A stretch of 64,000 nt of DNA from Pseudomonas sihuiensis (GCF_900106015.1 NZ_LT629797.1:4836001-4900000); one strand, 5' to 3'; positions 10,536 to 20,102 are shown, counted from the first letter of the stretch. A program made the numbers and translations. The notes: a model not told the origin generated them from the letters alone.

Positions 10536-13500
10536 GTGTCGATTCATGTCGCGCTGCACCACGTCACCCACTACCGCTACGACCGTGCGGTGAACCTTGG
10601 GCCACAAGTCGTACGTTTGCGGCCGGCGCCGCACAGTCGCACACGCATCCTTTCCTATGCGCTGAAGGTCGAACCGGGCCAGCACTTCATCAACTGGCAG
10701 CAGGACCCGCAGGGCAACTACCTGGCGCGCCTGGTGTTTCCCGAGAAGACCCGCGAGTTCAAGGTCGAGGTGGACCTGGTCGCCGAGATGGCGGTGTTCA
10801 ACCCCTTCGACTTCTTCCTCGAACCCTACGCCGAGCGCATTCCCTTCGCCTACACCGAGGGCGAGCAGCGCGAGCTGGCGCCGTACCTGGTTAAGCTGCC
10901 GGCCACGCCGCTGTTCGCCAAGTACCTGGCCGGCATTTCCCGCGAACCGGTGCCCAGCATCGATTTTCTGGTCGAGCTGAACCAGCGCCTGTCGGCTGAC
11001 ATCCGCTACCTGATCCGCATGGAGCCGGGCGTGCAGACGCCGGAACAGTCGCTCGAGCTGGCCGCTGGTTCGTGCCGCGACTCGGCCTGGCTGCTGGTGC
11101 AACTGTTGCGTCACCTGGGCCTGGCGGCGCGCTTCGTCTCTGGCTACCTGATCCAGCTCACCGCCGACGTCAAAGCTCTCGACGGCCCCAGCGGCACCGA
11201 CAAGGACTTCACCGACCTGCATGCCTGGTGCGAGGTGTACCTGCCTGGTGCCGGCTGGGTCGGTCTCGACCCGACCAGCGGCCTGTTCGCCGGTGAAGGC
11301 CATATTCCGCTAGCCTGCAGCCCGGAGCCATCCTCGGCGGCGCCGATCACCGGCGGACTGGACGAGTGCGAGGTGGAGTTCGAGCACCTGATGAGCGTCG
11401 AGCGTGTGTGGGAGGCGCCGCGCGTCACCAAGCCCTACAGCGAGGCGCAGTGGCAGGCGATCCAGGCGCTGGGCCGGCAGATCGACGATGACCTGCACAA
11501 GCACGACGTGCGCCTGACCATGGGTGGCGAGCCGACCTTCGTCGCCCTCGATTACCCTGATGACGACGAGTGGAACACCGCCGCACTGGGGCCGAACAAG
11601 CGCCGCTTGGCCGCCGATCTGTTCTACCGTCTGCGCAGTCACTATGCGCCCAAGGCGCTGGTGCACTTCGGCCAGGGCAAGTGGTACCCCGGCGAGCAGT
11701 TGCCGCGCTGGTCGCTGAACTGCTTCTGGCGTCGTGATGGTGAGCCGCTGTGGCACGACCCCAAGCTGTTGGCCGATGAGAAGCGCGGTTATGGCGCTAC
11801 GGCAGAAACGGCCTCGCGCTTTCTCGCCACCCTGGCGGCGCATCTGGGCGTAGATGGCAGCAACGTTTTCCCGGCCTATGAGGACTGGTTCTACTACCTG
11901 TGGCGCGAGCGCAAGCTGCCGGACAACGTTACCCCGGATGATCCACACCTGAGCGACCCACTGGAGCGCGAGCGCCTGCGCAAGGTGTTCGATCAGGGCC
12001 TCGATGCCGTGGTTGGTCACGTGCTGCCGCTGGCGCGTCAGGTGGTGGGCGAGGGCTGGCAGAGCGGGCGCTGGTTCCTGCGTGACGAACATTGCCGCCT
12101 GCTGCCCGGTGACTCGGCGCTGGGCTATCGCCTGCCGCTGGATTCGCTGCCCTGGGTCAGTCAGGCCGACTACCCCTACGTCAATCCGGTCGACCCCAGT
12201 CAGGCGCTGCCGCCGTTGCCCAGCCCGGCGCAGATCCAGCGTCAGCTGCGCGGTGTCTGGCGCGGCGCGAGTGCTGGCCCGCAGAGCGCGCGTCCGGCCA
12301 GTGGGCAATCGGCCGCCGGCATCGTGCGCACCGCGCTCTGTGCCGAGCCGCGCGAGGGGCGCCTGTACCTGTTCATGCCGCCGCTGAGCCATCTCGAAGA
12401 CTACCTGGAGCTGGTCGCGGCCATCGAGGCCGTGGCGGCCGAGCTCAATTGCCCGGTCTTGCTGGAAGGCTACGAGCCGCCGCTGGACCCGCGCCTGCAG
12501 TACTTCCGCGTCACCCCCGATCCGGGTGTGATCGAGGTCAACATCCACCCAGCCGCAAGCTGGGATGAGCTGGTCGAGCGCTGCGAATTTCTCTACGAGG
12601 CAGCGCGGCAGTCGCGCCTGTCCAGCGAGAAGTTCATGATCGACGGGCGCCACACCGGCACCGGCGGCGGCAACCACTTCGTCCTCGGCGGCGCCACGCC
12701 GGGGGATTCGCCCTTCCTGCGCCGCCCCGACCTGCTGCGCAGCCTGATCAGCTACTGGCACAACCATCCGTCGCTGTCCTACCTGTTCAGCGGTCTGTTT
12801 ATCGGCCCGACTTCGCAGGCGCCGCGCGTGGACGAGGCGCGCAACGATGCTCTGTATGAGCTGGAGATCGCCTTCGCGCAGATGCCCGAGCCGGGTCGCG
12901 ACTGCCCGCCCTGGCTGGTCGACCGCCTGCTGCGCAACCTGCTGGTGGACGTCACCGGCAACACCCATCGCGCTGAGTTCTGCATCGACAAGCTGTACTC
13001 GCCGGACTCGGCCAGCGGCCGCCTCGGCCTGCTCGAGCTACGCGCCTTCGAAATGCCGCCGCACGCGCAGATGAGCCTGGCCCAGCAACTGCTGCTGCGT
13101 GCGCTGATCGCGCGTTTCTGGCAGGAGCCCTACCACCCGGCGAAGCTGGTGCGCTGGGGCACCGAACTGCATGACCGCTACCTGCTGCCGCATTTCGTCG
13201 AGCAGGATTTCGCCGACGTGCTGCAGGAGTTGGGCAGCTTCGGTTATCGCCTACGCAGTGAATGGTTCGCCCCGCATATGGAGTTCCGTTTCCCCAAGGC
13301 CGGCGATTTCGTGGTCAAGGGCATCGATCTGGAGCTGCGCCAGGCGCTGGAGCCCTGGCATGTGCTGGGCGAGGAGGGCGCAGTCGGCGGCACCGTGCGT
13401 TACGTCGACTCGTCGCTGGAACGTATGCAGGTGAAGGTGAACGGCATGGCGCCGGATCGCTACGTGCTGACCTGCAACGGCGTGCCGGTGCCGTTGCGCC

Positions 13501-13829
13501 CGACCGGCAAGGTTGGCGAGTTCGTCGGTGGTGTGCGTTTCCGCGCCTGGCAGCCGGCCAGTTGCCTGCAACCGACCATCGGCGTGCACGCGCCGCTGGT
13601 GTTCGACCTTGTCGACACCTGGATGCAGCGCTCGCTGGGCGGTTGCCAGTACCATGTGGCACATCCGGGTGGGCGCAACTACGACAGCCTGCCGGTCAAC
13701 GCGTACGAGGCCGAGAGCCGGCGCCTGGCACGCTTCTTCCGCCTGGGCCACAGCCCGGGCAAGCGCCCTGTCATGCAGCCGATAGACAATAATGAACTGC
13801 CGATGACCCTGGATCTGCGTCGCTTTTGA
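10536..13829 (+). CDS. Large transglutaminase-like protein with DUF2126 domain
   Basis: Cytoplasmic 1097-residue protein. The N-terminal quarter is a bacterial transglutaminase-like N domain plus a transglutaminase core with a full catalytic triad: Cys180 (AAGSCRD), His229 (DLHAW) and Asp245 (GLDPTSG). The remainder, from about residue 315, is the DUF2126 domain (start MGGEPTFVALD; later HTGTGGGNHFVLGG, HPSLSYLFSG), which in amidoligase surveys is linked to ATP-grasp partners. It starts at a GTG with a perfect AGGAGG five bases away; a later ATG is not needed. The cluster continues with the ATP-grasp/alpha-E gene and a second transglutaminase. The likely role is cutting or transferring a peptide or glutamyl tag made by the ATP-grasp enzyme; the substrate is unknown. 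Confidence 0.9.
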   Translation: MSIHVALHHVTHYRYDRAVNLGPQVVRLRPAPHSRTRILSYALKVEPGQHFINWQQDPQGNYLARLVFPEKTREFKVEVDLVAEMAVFNPFDFFLEPYAERIPFAYTEGEQRELAPYLVKLPATPLFAKYLAGISREPVPSIDFLVELNQRLSADIRYLIRMEPGVQTPEQSLELAAGSCRDSAWLLVQLLRHLGLAARFVSGYLIQLTADVKALDGPSGTDKDFTDLHAWCEVYLPGAGWVGLDPTSGLFAGEGHIPLACSPEPSSAAPITGGLDECEVEFEHLMSVERVWEAPRVTKPYSEAQWQAIQALGRQIDDDLHKHDVRLTMGGEPTFVALDYPDDDEWNTAALGPNKRRLAADLFYRLRSHYAPKALVHFGQGKWYPGEQLPRWSLNCFWRRDGEPLWHDPKLLADEKRGYGATAETASRFLATLAAHLGVDGSNVFPAYEDWFYYLWRERKLPDNVTPDDPHLSDPLERERLRKVFDQGLDAVVGHVLPLARQVVGEGWQSGRWFLRDEHCRLLPGDSALGYRLPLDSLPWVSQADYPYVNPVDPSQALPPLPSPAQIQRQLRGVWRGASAGPQSARPASGQSAAGIVRTALCAEPREGRLYLFMPPLSHLEDYLELVAAIEAVAAELNCPVLLEGYEPPLDPRLQYFRVTPDPGVIEVNIHPAASWDELVERCEFLYEAARQSRLSSEKFMIDGRHTGTGGGNHFVLGGATPGDSPFLRRPDLLRSLISYWHNHPSLSYLFSGLFIGPTSQAPRVDEARNDALYELEIAFAQMPEPGRDCPPWLVDRLLRNLLVDVTGNTHRAEFCIDKLYSPDSASGRLGLLELRAFEMPPHAQMSLAQQLLLRALIARFWQEPYHPAKLVRWGTELHDRYLLPHFVEQDFADVLQELGSFGYRLRSEWFAPHMEFRFPKAGDFVVKGIDLELRQALEPWHVLGEEGAVGGTVRYVDSSLERMQVKVNGMAPDRYVLTCNGVPVPLRPTGKVGEFVGGVRFRAWQPASCLQPTIGVHAPLVFDLVDTWMQRSLGGCQYHVAHPGGRNYDSLPVNAYEAESRRLARFFRLGHSPGKRPVMQPIDNNELPMTLDLRRF

Positions 13830-13869
13830 CGACATGTTGCTCACCTGAGTGTCGGCTACCGCGATCAGT

Positions 13870-13974
13870 CCCCTCGCCCCTCTGGGGAGAGGGGCAGGGA
13901 GAGGGGAGAGTGGGCGACTTCGCGCTTTTTTCAGCCCTCTCCCCGGCCCCTCTCCCATAAATGGGAGAGGGGAG
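13870..13974. repeat. Long palindromic CCCTCTCCC/GGGAGAGGG element
   Basis: Built from alternating C-rich and G-rich arms: CCCCTCTGGGGAGAGGGG, then about 50 bases, then CCCTCTCCCCGGCCCCTCTC and ATGGGAGAGGGG. Several nested hairpins can form. It fills most of the gap between the DUF2126 gene and the ATP-grasp gene and overlaps the upstream ATG at 13961. It could stabilise or attenuate the message inside this operon. Confidence 0.65.
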
Positions 13975-14011
13975 TTTAAAGCCGCACCGCCTTGCCACTG
14001 CCGAGCCTGCC

Positions 14012-16498
14012 ATGCACGACCTGCTAGCCGATTACCCGCCGCCTAACGGCGCCTACCACGAACTGCTCGACGCCAAGGGCAACGTGCGCCCGCACTGGCG
14101 CCGCCTTTATGAACAACTGGTACGCAGCCGCCCGGAGCATCTGGCGCAGCGCGAGGCCATGCTGGCGCGGCAGATCCAGGAAAACGGCGTTACCTACAAC
14201 GTCTATGCCGACCCCGACGGCGCCGACCGACCCTGGGAACTGGACCTGCTGCCCAACCTGATACCGGCTGACGAGTGGCAGCAGATCGCCGCCGGCGTTG
14301 CGCAGCGCGCGACCCTGCTCAACCGCGTGCTGGCCGATCTCTACGGTCCGCAGAAACTGATCGCCGAAGGCCTGCTGCCGACCGAGCTGGTGTTCGGCCA
14401 CAACAACTTCCTCTGGCCGTGCCAGGGCATGCAGGCGCCTGGAGGCACCTGGCTGCACCTGTACGCGGTGGATCTGGCCCGGGCGCCGGATGGTCGTTGG
14501 TGGGTCACCGCCGACCGCACCCAGGCGCCCTCCGGTGCCGGTTATGCGCTGGAGAACCGGCAAATCGTCTCCCGCGCCTTCCCCGAGCTGTACCGCGATC
14601 TGCGCGTGCAGTACCTGGCCGGTTTCTTCCGTACCCTGCAGGACACCCTGGCACGCCAGGCGCCGAGCGGCGGTGAGACGCCATTGGTGGTACTCCTCAC
14701 GCCAGGGCGTTTCAACGAAAGCTACTTCGAGCACCTGTACCTGGCGCGTCAGCTCGGCTACCCGCTGGTCGAAGGCAGCGACCTGACCGTGCGCGATGCC
14801 ACTCTCTACCTCAAGACCCTGGCCGGCCTGCGCCGCGTGCACGCGGTGCTGCGCCGCCTCGACGACGACTACTGCGACCCGCTGGAGCTGCGCACCGATT
14901 CCGCCCTCGGCGTGCCCGGCCTCCTTGAAGCCGTACGCCGTGGTCGCGTGCTGGTGGCCAATGCCCTGGGCAGCGGCGTGCTGGAGTCGCCCGGCTTGCC
15001 CGGTTTCCTGCCGGCGATCAGCGAGCATCTGTTGGGTGAGGAACTGCTATTGCCGTCCATCGCCAGTTGGTGGTGCGGCGAGCCGCCGGTGCTGGACGAG
15101 GCGCTGGAGAAGCTCGACCAGTTGCTGGTGCGCCCGGCGTTCCCCTCGCAGAGCTTTACGCCGGTGTTCGGTCGTGACCTGGACGAGGCGCAGCGCGCCA
15201 AGCTGGCCGAACGACTGCAGGCACGCCCCTACGCCTATGTCGCGCAAGCGCGGGCCAAGTTGTCGCAGGCGCCGGTGTGGGATGGTAGCGGTTTGCAGCC
15301 GCGGGCCATCGGCATGCGCGTGTTCGCCGTGGCCAGTGCCGATGGCTATCGGGTGATGCCCGGTGGCCTGACCCGCGCGGCCGCCGAGGCCGATGCGGAG
15401 GTGGTGTCGATGCAGCGCGGTGGGGCGAGCAAGGACACCTGGGTGCTGGGCACGCGGCAGAGCGGCGGCGAGCCCTGGCAGACGCAACGCACCCTGGGCA
15501 CTGCCGACCTGGTGCGCAGCGACCCCTTCCTGCCTTCACGCGTGGTGGAGAACCTGTACTGGTTCGGTCGTTACGCCGAGCGCTGCGAGGGCAATGCGCG
15601 CCTGCTGCGTATCATGCTGGCGCGCTACGTCGATGACGATGACGACCCGCAGGCGCTGCAGAGCGCGTTGGCATTGGCGCAGGATTTGGGACTGCTGGCA
15701 GATCCCGAGGAGGGCGAGCTGGCTGAGCGTCTGCTACAGGCGCTGCTGGGCAGTGACTGGCCGGCCAGCCTGCGCTCCAATCTGCAGCGCTTGCAGTGGG
15801 CCGCTGGCAGTGTGCGTGGCAAGCTGTCCCAGGCCAACTGGCAGGCGCTGGTGGAATTGCAGCGCGAGGCGCAGCTGCTCGAGGGCCAACCGGCCGACTT
15901 TGGCGAGCTGCTGGATTTTCTCAACCGACTGTTGATGTCGCTGGCGGCGCTGTCGGGCTTCGCCCTCGACGACATGACCCGCGACGACGGCTGGCGCTTT
16001 CTCATGCTCGGCCGCTATATCGAGCGTTTGCAGTTTCTCTGCGACAGCTTCGCCGGCTTCCTGCGTAGCGGTTCGGCCACTGACCAGTCGGCGCTGGAAT
16101 GGCTGCTGGAGCTGGGCAATAGCAGCATCACCTACCGCACCCGTTACCTGGCTTCGGCGCAGTTGATTCCGGTACTCGACCTGTTGCTGCTCGATGAGCA
16201 GAACCCGCACGCCGTGATCTTCCAGATGCGCACCCTGCTGCGTTCGCTGGAAGGGCTCAACGAACGTTTCGAGCTGCCAGCCGAGCGCTACCTGGTCTAT
16301 CTGGAGCAGCAGCTCACCGCCTTCAGCCTAGCCAGCCTGGAAAACCCATTGTTCGGCCCCGGTAGCACTCGGGCGGTGCTTGAAGGCCTGGCCGATTTGC
16401 TGGTGGCCATCAGTGAGGCCGCCGGCGCGGTCTCCGATCATCTCGGGCTGCGTTTCTTCGCCCATGTCGATGTCAGCCAGCGGACGCAATCCTCATGA
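14012..16498 (+). CDS. Circularly permuted ATP-grasp / alpha-E fusion protein
   Basis: Predicted peptide-bond-forming ligase of 828 residues. Residues about 60-480 form the circularly permuted ATP-grasp type 2 domain (old names DUF404/DUF407; landmarks ADLYGPQKLI, YALENRQIVSR, VVLLTPGRFNESYFEH, VLVANALGSGVLESP, LLPSIASWWCGE). Residues about 515-820 are the helical alpha-E domain (DUF403; RVVENLYWFGRYAERCEGNARLL). Many genomes have these as two genes; here they are one chain. The ATG at 14012 is preferred because the earlier in-frame ATG at 13961 lies inside the palindromic element. The last four bases overlap the start of the second transglutaminase (ATGA), showing coupled translation. Confidence 0.9.
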   Translation: MHDLLADYPPPNGAYHELLDAKGNVRPHWRRLYEQLVRSRPEHLAQREAMLARQIQENGVTYNVYADPDGADRPWELDLLPNLIPADEWQQIAAGVAQRATLLNRVLADLYGPQKLIAEGLLPTELVFGHNNFLWPCQGMQAPGGTWLHLYAVDLARAPDGRWWVTADRTQAPSGAGYALENRQIVSRAFPELYRDLRVQYLAGFFRTLQDTLARQAPSGGETPLVVLLTPGRFNESYFEHLYLARQLGYPLVEGSDLTVRDATLYLKTLAGLRRVHAVLRRLDDDYCDPLELRTDSALGVPGLLEAVRRGRVLVANALGSGVLESPGLPGFLPAISEHLLGEELLLPSIASWWCGEPPVLDEALEKLDQLLVRPAFPSQSFTPVFGRDLDEAQRAKLAERLQARPYAYVAQARAKLSQAPVWDGSGLQPRAIGMRVFAVASADGYRVMPGGLTRAAAEADAEVVSMQRGGASKDTWVLGTRQSGGEPWQTQRTLGTADLVRSDPFLPSRVVENLYWFGRYAERCEGNARLLRIMLARYVDDDDDPQALQSALALAQDLGLLADPEEGELAERLLQALLGSDWPASLRSNLQRLQWAAGSVRGKLSQANWQALVELQREAQLLEGQPADFGELLDFLNRLLMSLAALSGFALDDMTRDDGWRFLMLGRYIERLQFLCDSFAGFLRSGSATDQSALEWLLELGNSSITYRTRYLASAQLIPVLDLLLLDEQNPHAVIFQMRTLLRSLEGLNERFELPAERYLVYLEQQLTAFSLASLENPLFGPGSTRAVLEGLADLLVAISEAAGAVSDHLGLRFFAHVDVSQRTQSS

Positions 16499-17388
16499 GC
16501 AGCGCGTTGTATCAGGTGCTTCACGACACCCATTACCGATACTCGGCGCCGGTTTCCCTGGCCCAGCAGCTGGCGCACCTGTGGCCGCGTGACTGCCCCT
16601 GGCAGCGCTGCCACGAGCAGGAGCTGCGCATCGACCCGCAGCCCTGCCAGCGCCGCGACGGCCTGGACGTGTTCGGCAACCCACTGACTCGGCTGGTGTT
16701 CGAGCGCCCGCATGAGCAGCTCAGCGTCAGCGCACGGTTGCGCGTCGAGGTGCTCACGCGTGTGCCGTTGGAGCTGGACGACTCGCCGAACTGGGAGGCT
16801 GCGTGCGCCGCGCTCAGCTACAGCGGCAAACGGATGGAGCCTGCATTGCTGGAGGCAGCACGCTACCGTTTCGAGTCGCCCTACGTGCGTCTCAAGCAGG
16901 TATTCGCCGACTACGCCGACGATTGCTTCACGCCGGGGCGCCCGCTGCTGCAGGCATGTCAGGCGCTGATGCAGAAGATTTTCGACGAGTTCAGTTTCGA
17001 TGCCGAAGCCACTCAGGTGGCGACGCCGCTGCTGCAGGTGCTGGAGGAAAAGCGCGGGGTCTGCCAGGACTTCGCCCACCTGATGCTCGCCTGCCTGCGC
17101 TCGCGTGGCCTGGCGGCGCGCTACGTCAGCGGCTACCTGCTGACCCAGCCACCACCCGGCCAGCCACGCCTGATCGGCGCGGATGCCTCGCACGCCTGGG
17201 TGTCGCTGTATTGCCCGCGGCAGGGTTGGGTGGATTTCGATCCGACCAACAACGTGCGTCCGGCACTGGAGCACATCACCCTGGCCTGGGGCCGGGATTT
17301 CTCCGACGTGTCGCCGTTGCGAGGGGTGATTCTGGGGGGCGGCAGCCACGACCCGGACGTGCAGGTGACGGTGCTGCCGCTGGGATGA
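16495..17388 (+). CDS. Transglutaminase-like cysteine protease family protein
   Basis: Cytoplasmic 297-residue protein with a bacterial transglutaminase N-terminal beta domain (YQVLHDTHYRYSAPVSLAQQ) and a core with a complete catalytic triad: Cys190 (RGVCQDFAHLML), His233 (ASHAWVSLY) and Asp249 (VDFDPTNN). It overlaps the upstream ATP-grasp/alpha-E gene by four bases and so belongs to the same operon. This class usually acts as a peptidase or amidase. In this gene set it is proposed to remove or transfer what the ATP-grasp partner adds. It is shorter than and clearly different from the first transglutaminase of the cluster. Confidence 0.9.
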   Translation: MSSALYQVLHDTHYRYSAPVSLAQQLAHLWPRDCPWQRCHEQELRIDPQPCQRRDGLDVFGNPLTRLVFERPHEQLSVSARLRVEVLTRVPLELDDSPNWEAACAALSYSGKRMEPALLEAARYRFESPYVRLKQVFADYADDCFTPGRPLLQACQALMQKIFDEFSFDAEATQVATPLLQVLEEKRGVCQDFAHLMLACLRSRGLAARYVSGYLLTQPPPGQPRLIGADASHAWVSLYCPRQGWVDFDPTNNVRPALEHITLAWGRDFSDVSPLRGVILGGGSHDPDVQVTVLPLG

Positions 17389-17392
17389 GGTT

Positions 17393-17424
17393 CGTGGGAG
17401 GGCGCGACAGGCGCATCTCCCACG
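17393..17424. terminator. Hairpin between convergent transglutaminase and azurin genes
   Basis: CGTGGGAG at 17393-17400 pairs with CTCCCACG at 17417-17424, and GCGC pairs inside the loop add stability. It lies between two converging genes, with a short T-containing stretch on the plus side. A bidirectional terminator is likely. Confidence 0.5.
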
Positions 17425-17437
17425 GTTTGTGGTGGCC

Positions 17438-17887
17438 TCAGTCGACCAGGGCCAGACTGCCTTTCATCAGCGAGTAGTGGCCAGGGAAGGAGCAGAAGAA
17501 GCTGTAGTCTTCGCCTGCCGCCAGCTTGCTGACATCGAAGGTTACCGAAGTGCTTTCGCCACCGCCGATCAGATCGGTATGGGCGATCACACGCTCGTCG
17601 CCGGCCTTGAGGTAGCTGGCATCAGGGCCGGCAGAGATGCCGTCGGTGGCCACGCCGGGCATGTCGGCGGTCTTGCTCAGCACCCAGTTATGGCCCATCG
17701 CGGTCTTGGGCAGCGAGCCGGTGTGCTTGAGGTTGACGGTGAAGGTCTTGCAGCTCTTGCTGACGGAGATGGCCTGGGTGTTGAAGGTCATCTGATCGGT
17801 CGACTCGACATCTACCGCGCATTCGGCAGCCAGAAGCGGTGTGCTGGCAAGTCCGAGCAGCGCCAGCAGGGCAACGTTACGCAACAT
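17438..17887 (-). CDS. azu: Azurin, type 1 blue copper protein
   Basis: Small periplasmic electron carrier. The first 20 residues are a signal peptide ([13 protein letters not shown]...LLA), and the mature part begins AECAVD as in known azurins. Copper ligands are visible: histidine in MGHNWVL, then cysteine, histidine and methionine in [14 protein letters not shown]. The 149-residue length is standard. The ATG at 17887 is chosen because GGAGGAA lies just upstream and the signal peptide starts there; the frame is open to 17938 without a better start. The neighbour order azurin then LOG protein also occurs in P. aeruginosa. No clear ANR box was found upstream. Confidence 0.96.
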   Translation of the reverse strand: MLRNVALLALLGLASTPLLAAECAVDVESTDQMTFNTQAISVSKSCKTFTVNLKHTGSLPKTAMGHNWVLSKTADMPGVATDGISAGPDASYLKAGDERVIAHTDLIGGGESTSVTFDVSKLAAGEDYSFFCSFPGHYSLMKGSLALVD

Positions 17888-17978
17888 CTTGATTCCTCCA
17901 GTTTCTGATAACCCGGTCAGGTCTGAAGAGACTCGCACAGCTGCCTGCGCTTATGGATGCGACCGAACGCCACGCCTG

Positions 17979-18017
17979 GTTATCCAGAAAAGCTGTGGAT
18001 AATTCTGTGGGGAAGCT
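17979..18017. repeat. 39-bp DnaA-box-like element, copy 1
   Basis: Starts GTTATCCAG, has CTGTGGATAA in the middle and ends CTGTGGGGAAGCT. The central word is a perfect complement of the DnaA box TTATCCACA. Confidence 0.75.
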
Positions 18018-18171
18018 CTGTGATGCCAGCTCGAGGCCTGTTTCCGCGGGCTTTCTGGGTATCTGGTCAGCTTTTGCCCAGGACACCTGCTCGCCACTGA
18101 AAAATGCTTTGAAATGAATTGCTTGAGCGAGAAGTCAAGGCTTCTGAGCATGTCTGGACAGCCACTGGCCG

Positions 18172-18210
18172 GTTATCCACGAAAGCCGTGGATCAAGCTG
18201 TGGATAAGCT
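18172..18210. repeat. 39-bp DnaA-box-like element, copy 2
   Basis: Starts GTTATCCACG, has CCGTGGATCA in the middle and ends CTGTGGATAAGCT. The last word is a perfect reverse DnaA box; the first is one base off. This copy is closest to the consensus of the five. Confidence 0.8.
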
Positions 18211-18278
18211 TGGGGAAAGCCGGCCTCGACTGCGCCCGGCAAGGGGCGCAGACGATTGATGAGAAAGTGAGCGTTTTC

Positions 18279-19214
18279 TTAAGCGGACTGCGGTTTGCGC
18301 AGGGCCTGCCACAGACGGGTGGCCAGATTGACCAGCGGTACGCTGAGCAAGCCGGCGACGACACCCAGCAGGGCATTGAGCAGCGTCGGCACCACCGCCG
18401 AGAGCAGGTGGCCGGCATCACGCGCGACCCATTCGGCGGCGAGATGTACGGCGCTTTCCACCGGCGGCAGGCCATGACTGAGGATGCCGCCGCCGACCAT
18501 GAACATGGCCGCTGTGCCGATCACCGACAACGCCTTCATCAGCCAGGGGGCCAGGCGCAGGATGCCGCGGCCGCAGGCCTGGGCGAAGGCGCTGGTGCGC
18601 TGGCTGAGGTAGAGCCCAGCGTCGTCGAGCTTGACGATGCCAGCCACCAGGCCATAGACGCCGACGGTCATCAGCAGGGCGATGCCGCTGAGCACCAGCA
18701 CCTGATTGAGGAAACTGGCAGTGGCGACGGTGCCCAGAGTGATGGCGATGATCTCCGCGGAGAGAATGAAGTCGGTACGCACGGCGCCGCGAATCTTGTC
18801 GCGTTCGAATGCCACCAGGTCGACGGCAGGGTCGGCGATGGCTTCCAGGTGTGCCTGTTGTTCGTCATCCTCATGCTTGTGCAGCAGTTTGTGCAGCAGC
18901 TTCTCGGCGCCTTCGTAGCAGAGGAACAAACCGCCGAGCATCAACAAGGGCACCACCAGCCAGGGCGCCACGGCGCTGATCAGCAGCGCCGCCGGCACCA
19001 GGATCGCCTTGTTCACCAGCGAGCCCTTGGCCACGGCCCAGACCACCGGCAGTTCGCGATCCGCCTTGACCCCGGTGACCTGCTGGGCATTGAGCGCGAG
19101 GTCGTCGCCCAGCACGCCGGCGGTCTTGCGTGCGGCGATCTTGGTCATGGTGGCGACGTCGTCGAGTACCGTGCTGATGTCGTCGATCAGGGCGAGCAGG
19201 CTGCTTCCGGCCAT
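18279..19214 (-). CDS. DUF808 family inner membrane protein (YedI-like)
   Basis: Polytopic membrane protein of 311 residues, unknown function. The N-terminal signature of the family is visible ([20 protein letters not shown], then [21 protein letters not shown]), followed by about six to eight hydrophobic spans (for example [62 protein letters not shown]). There is a charged loop with [13 protein letters not shown] near the middle. No signal peptide or enzyme motif. It is transcribed toward azurin and away from the LOG gene and appears to be a single-gene unit. Confidence 0.85.
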   Translation of the reverse strand: MAGSSLLALIDDISTVLDDVATMTKIAARKTAGVLGDDLALNAQQVTGVKADRELPVVWAVAKGSLVNKAILVPAALLISAVAPWLVVPLLMLGGLFLCYEGAEKLLHKLLHKHEDDEQQAHLEAIADPAVDLVAFERDKIRGAVRTDFILSAEIIAITLGTVATASFLNQVLVLSGIALLMTVGVYGLVAGIVKLDDAGLYLSQRTSAFAQACGRGILRLAPWLMKALSVIGTAAMFMVGGGILSHGLPPVESAVHLAAEWVARDAGHLLSAVVPTLLNALLGVVAGLLSVPLVNLATRLWQALRKPQSA

Positions 19215-19278
19215 TTTGCGGCTTCCATGAGAGAGAAGCCGCAGAGCGTAGCATTGTGTTACATGTCTGCGTACAGGT

Positions 19279-19866
19279 TCAGACGGGCGCGCGATCCACC
19301 CACTTCGGCGCCGCGCTGGGGCGCCATTCGCTCAGGGCATCGAGCAGGTTCTGCGGGTCGCCTGCGATCTGTAGCATCTCGCGGTGCTGTGGGCGAACGA
19401 AGCGCTCGGCGACCAGATGATCGAGGAAGTCGCCGAGTTTGCTGTAAAAACCGTTCACCTCCAGCAGGCCCAGCGGTTTGGCGTGGTAACCCAACTGGCC
19501 CCATGTCCATACCTCGAACAGCTCTTCCAGGGTGCCGAGGCCGCCGGGCAGGGCGATGAAGGCGTCTGACAGTTCGGCCATGCGCGCCTTGCGTGCATGC
19601 ATGCCGTCCACCACTTCCAGGCAGGTCAGGTTGCGATGGCCGATCTCGGCGCGCTCCAGGCTTTGCGGGATGATACCGATCACTTCGCCACCGGCGTTCA
19701 ACGCCGCATCGGCGACCACACCCATCAGGCCGACGGCGCCGCCACCATAGATCAGGCGAATGCCGCGCTCGGCCAGGTGCTGGCCGAGCGCTTCGGCAGC
19801 CTCGCGGTAAACGGGACTGGCGCCAGGGCTGGCACCACAGAAGACACAGACACTATGCAGGGACAT
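19279..19866 (-). CDS. LOG family protein (TIGR00730)
   Basis: Rossmann-fold protein of the LOG (LONELY GUY) type, predicted to split the N-glycosidic bond of nucleoside 5'-monophosphates and release a base (cytokinin phosphoribohydrolase-like activity in characterised relatives). The 195 residues start [20 protein letters not shown], contain the [13 protein letters not shown] loop and the family signature [16 protein letters not shown]. Catalytic Arg/Glu positions are consistent with active members. The start at 19866 is followed directly by the conserved N-terminus. The role in bacteria that do not make cytokinins is usually nucleotide salvage or clean-up; that part is inference. Confidence 0.92.
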   Translation of the reverse strand: MSLHSVCVFCGASPGASPVYREAAEALGQHLAERGIRLIYGGGAVGLMGVVADAALNAGGEVIGIIPQSLERAEIGHRNLTCLEVVDGMHARKARMAELSDAFIALPGGLGTLEELFEVWTWGQLGYHAKPLGLLEVNGFYSKLGDFLDHLVAERFVRPQHREMLQIAGDPQNLLDALSEWRPSAAPKWVDRAPV

Positions 19867-19925
19867 GCAACGACTCCTTGGGCAAATAAGCCAAGGGTAA
19901 CCAGCCGCTGCGTTCGCACCAAGTA

Positions 19926-20003
19926 TCAGTGCCGCGTATCAATGCCGCAGGTGGCGCAGGCGTAACTGGCGAGCAATTGCTTGAGCAGATCGTTGAGGTA
20001 CAT
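19926..20003 (-). CDS. Possible 25-residue protein with CxxC
   Basis: Short frame [20 protein letters not shown] followed by IDTRH and a stop. AGGA lies about ten bases before the ATG. It has an amphipathic N-terminal half and one CATC pair. It sits in the gap between the LOG and LysE genes, on the same strand. Too short for certainty: the coding potential rests only on the ribosome site and the composition. Confidence 0.3.
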   Translation of the reverse strand: MYLNDLLKQLLASYACATCGIDTRH

Positions 20004-20102
20004 GGCGCGGCTTCCTGACGCGGGGACATGTGGTTCAGGCTAGTCCCGTTGCTGGCGCCGCGCCGTTAGATTGTTTCGATGATGGCAATAGTCGCGGCTC
20101 GC

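Larger units (their letters stand above)
17888..18278. other. 391-base gap with two 39-bp elements
   Basis: No gene found. The gap holds the azurin ribosome site at its left end and two copies of the 39-bp DnaA-box-like element, spaced 193 bases start to start. Confidence 0.6.

Noticed and set aside
11310..12968. 552-codon open frame on the minus strand
   Set aside because: It lies entirely opposite the DUF2126 transglutaminase gene, has no family features and no ribosome site; long antisense frames are common in high-GC DNA.
18114..19559. 481-codon plus-strand frame opposite the DUF808 gene
   Set aside because: Glutamine/histidine/glycine-rich antisense product with no similarity. The DUF808 and LOG genes on the other strand are well supported.
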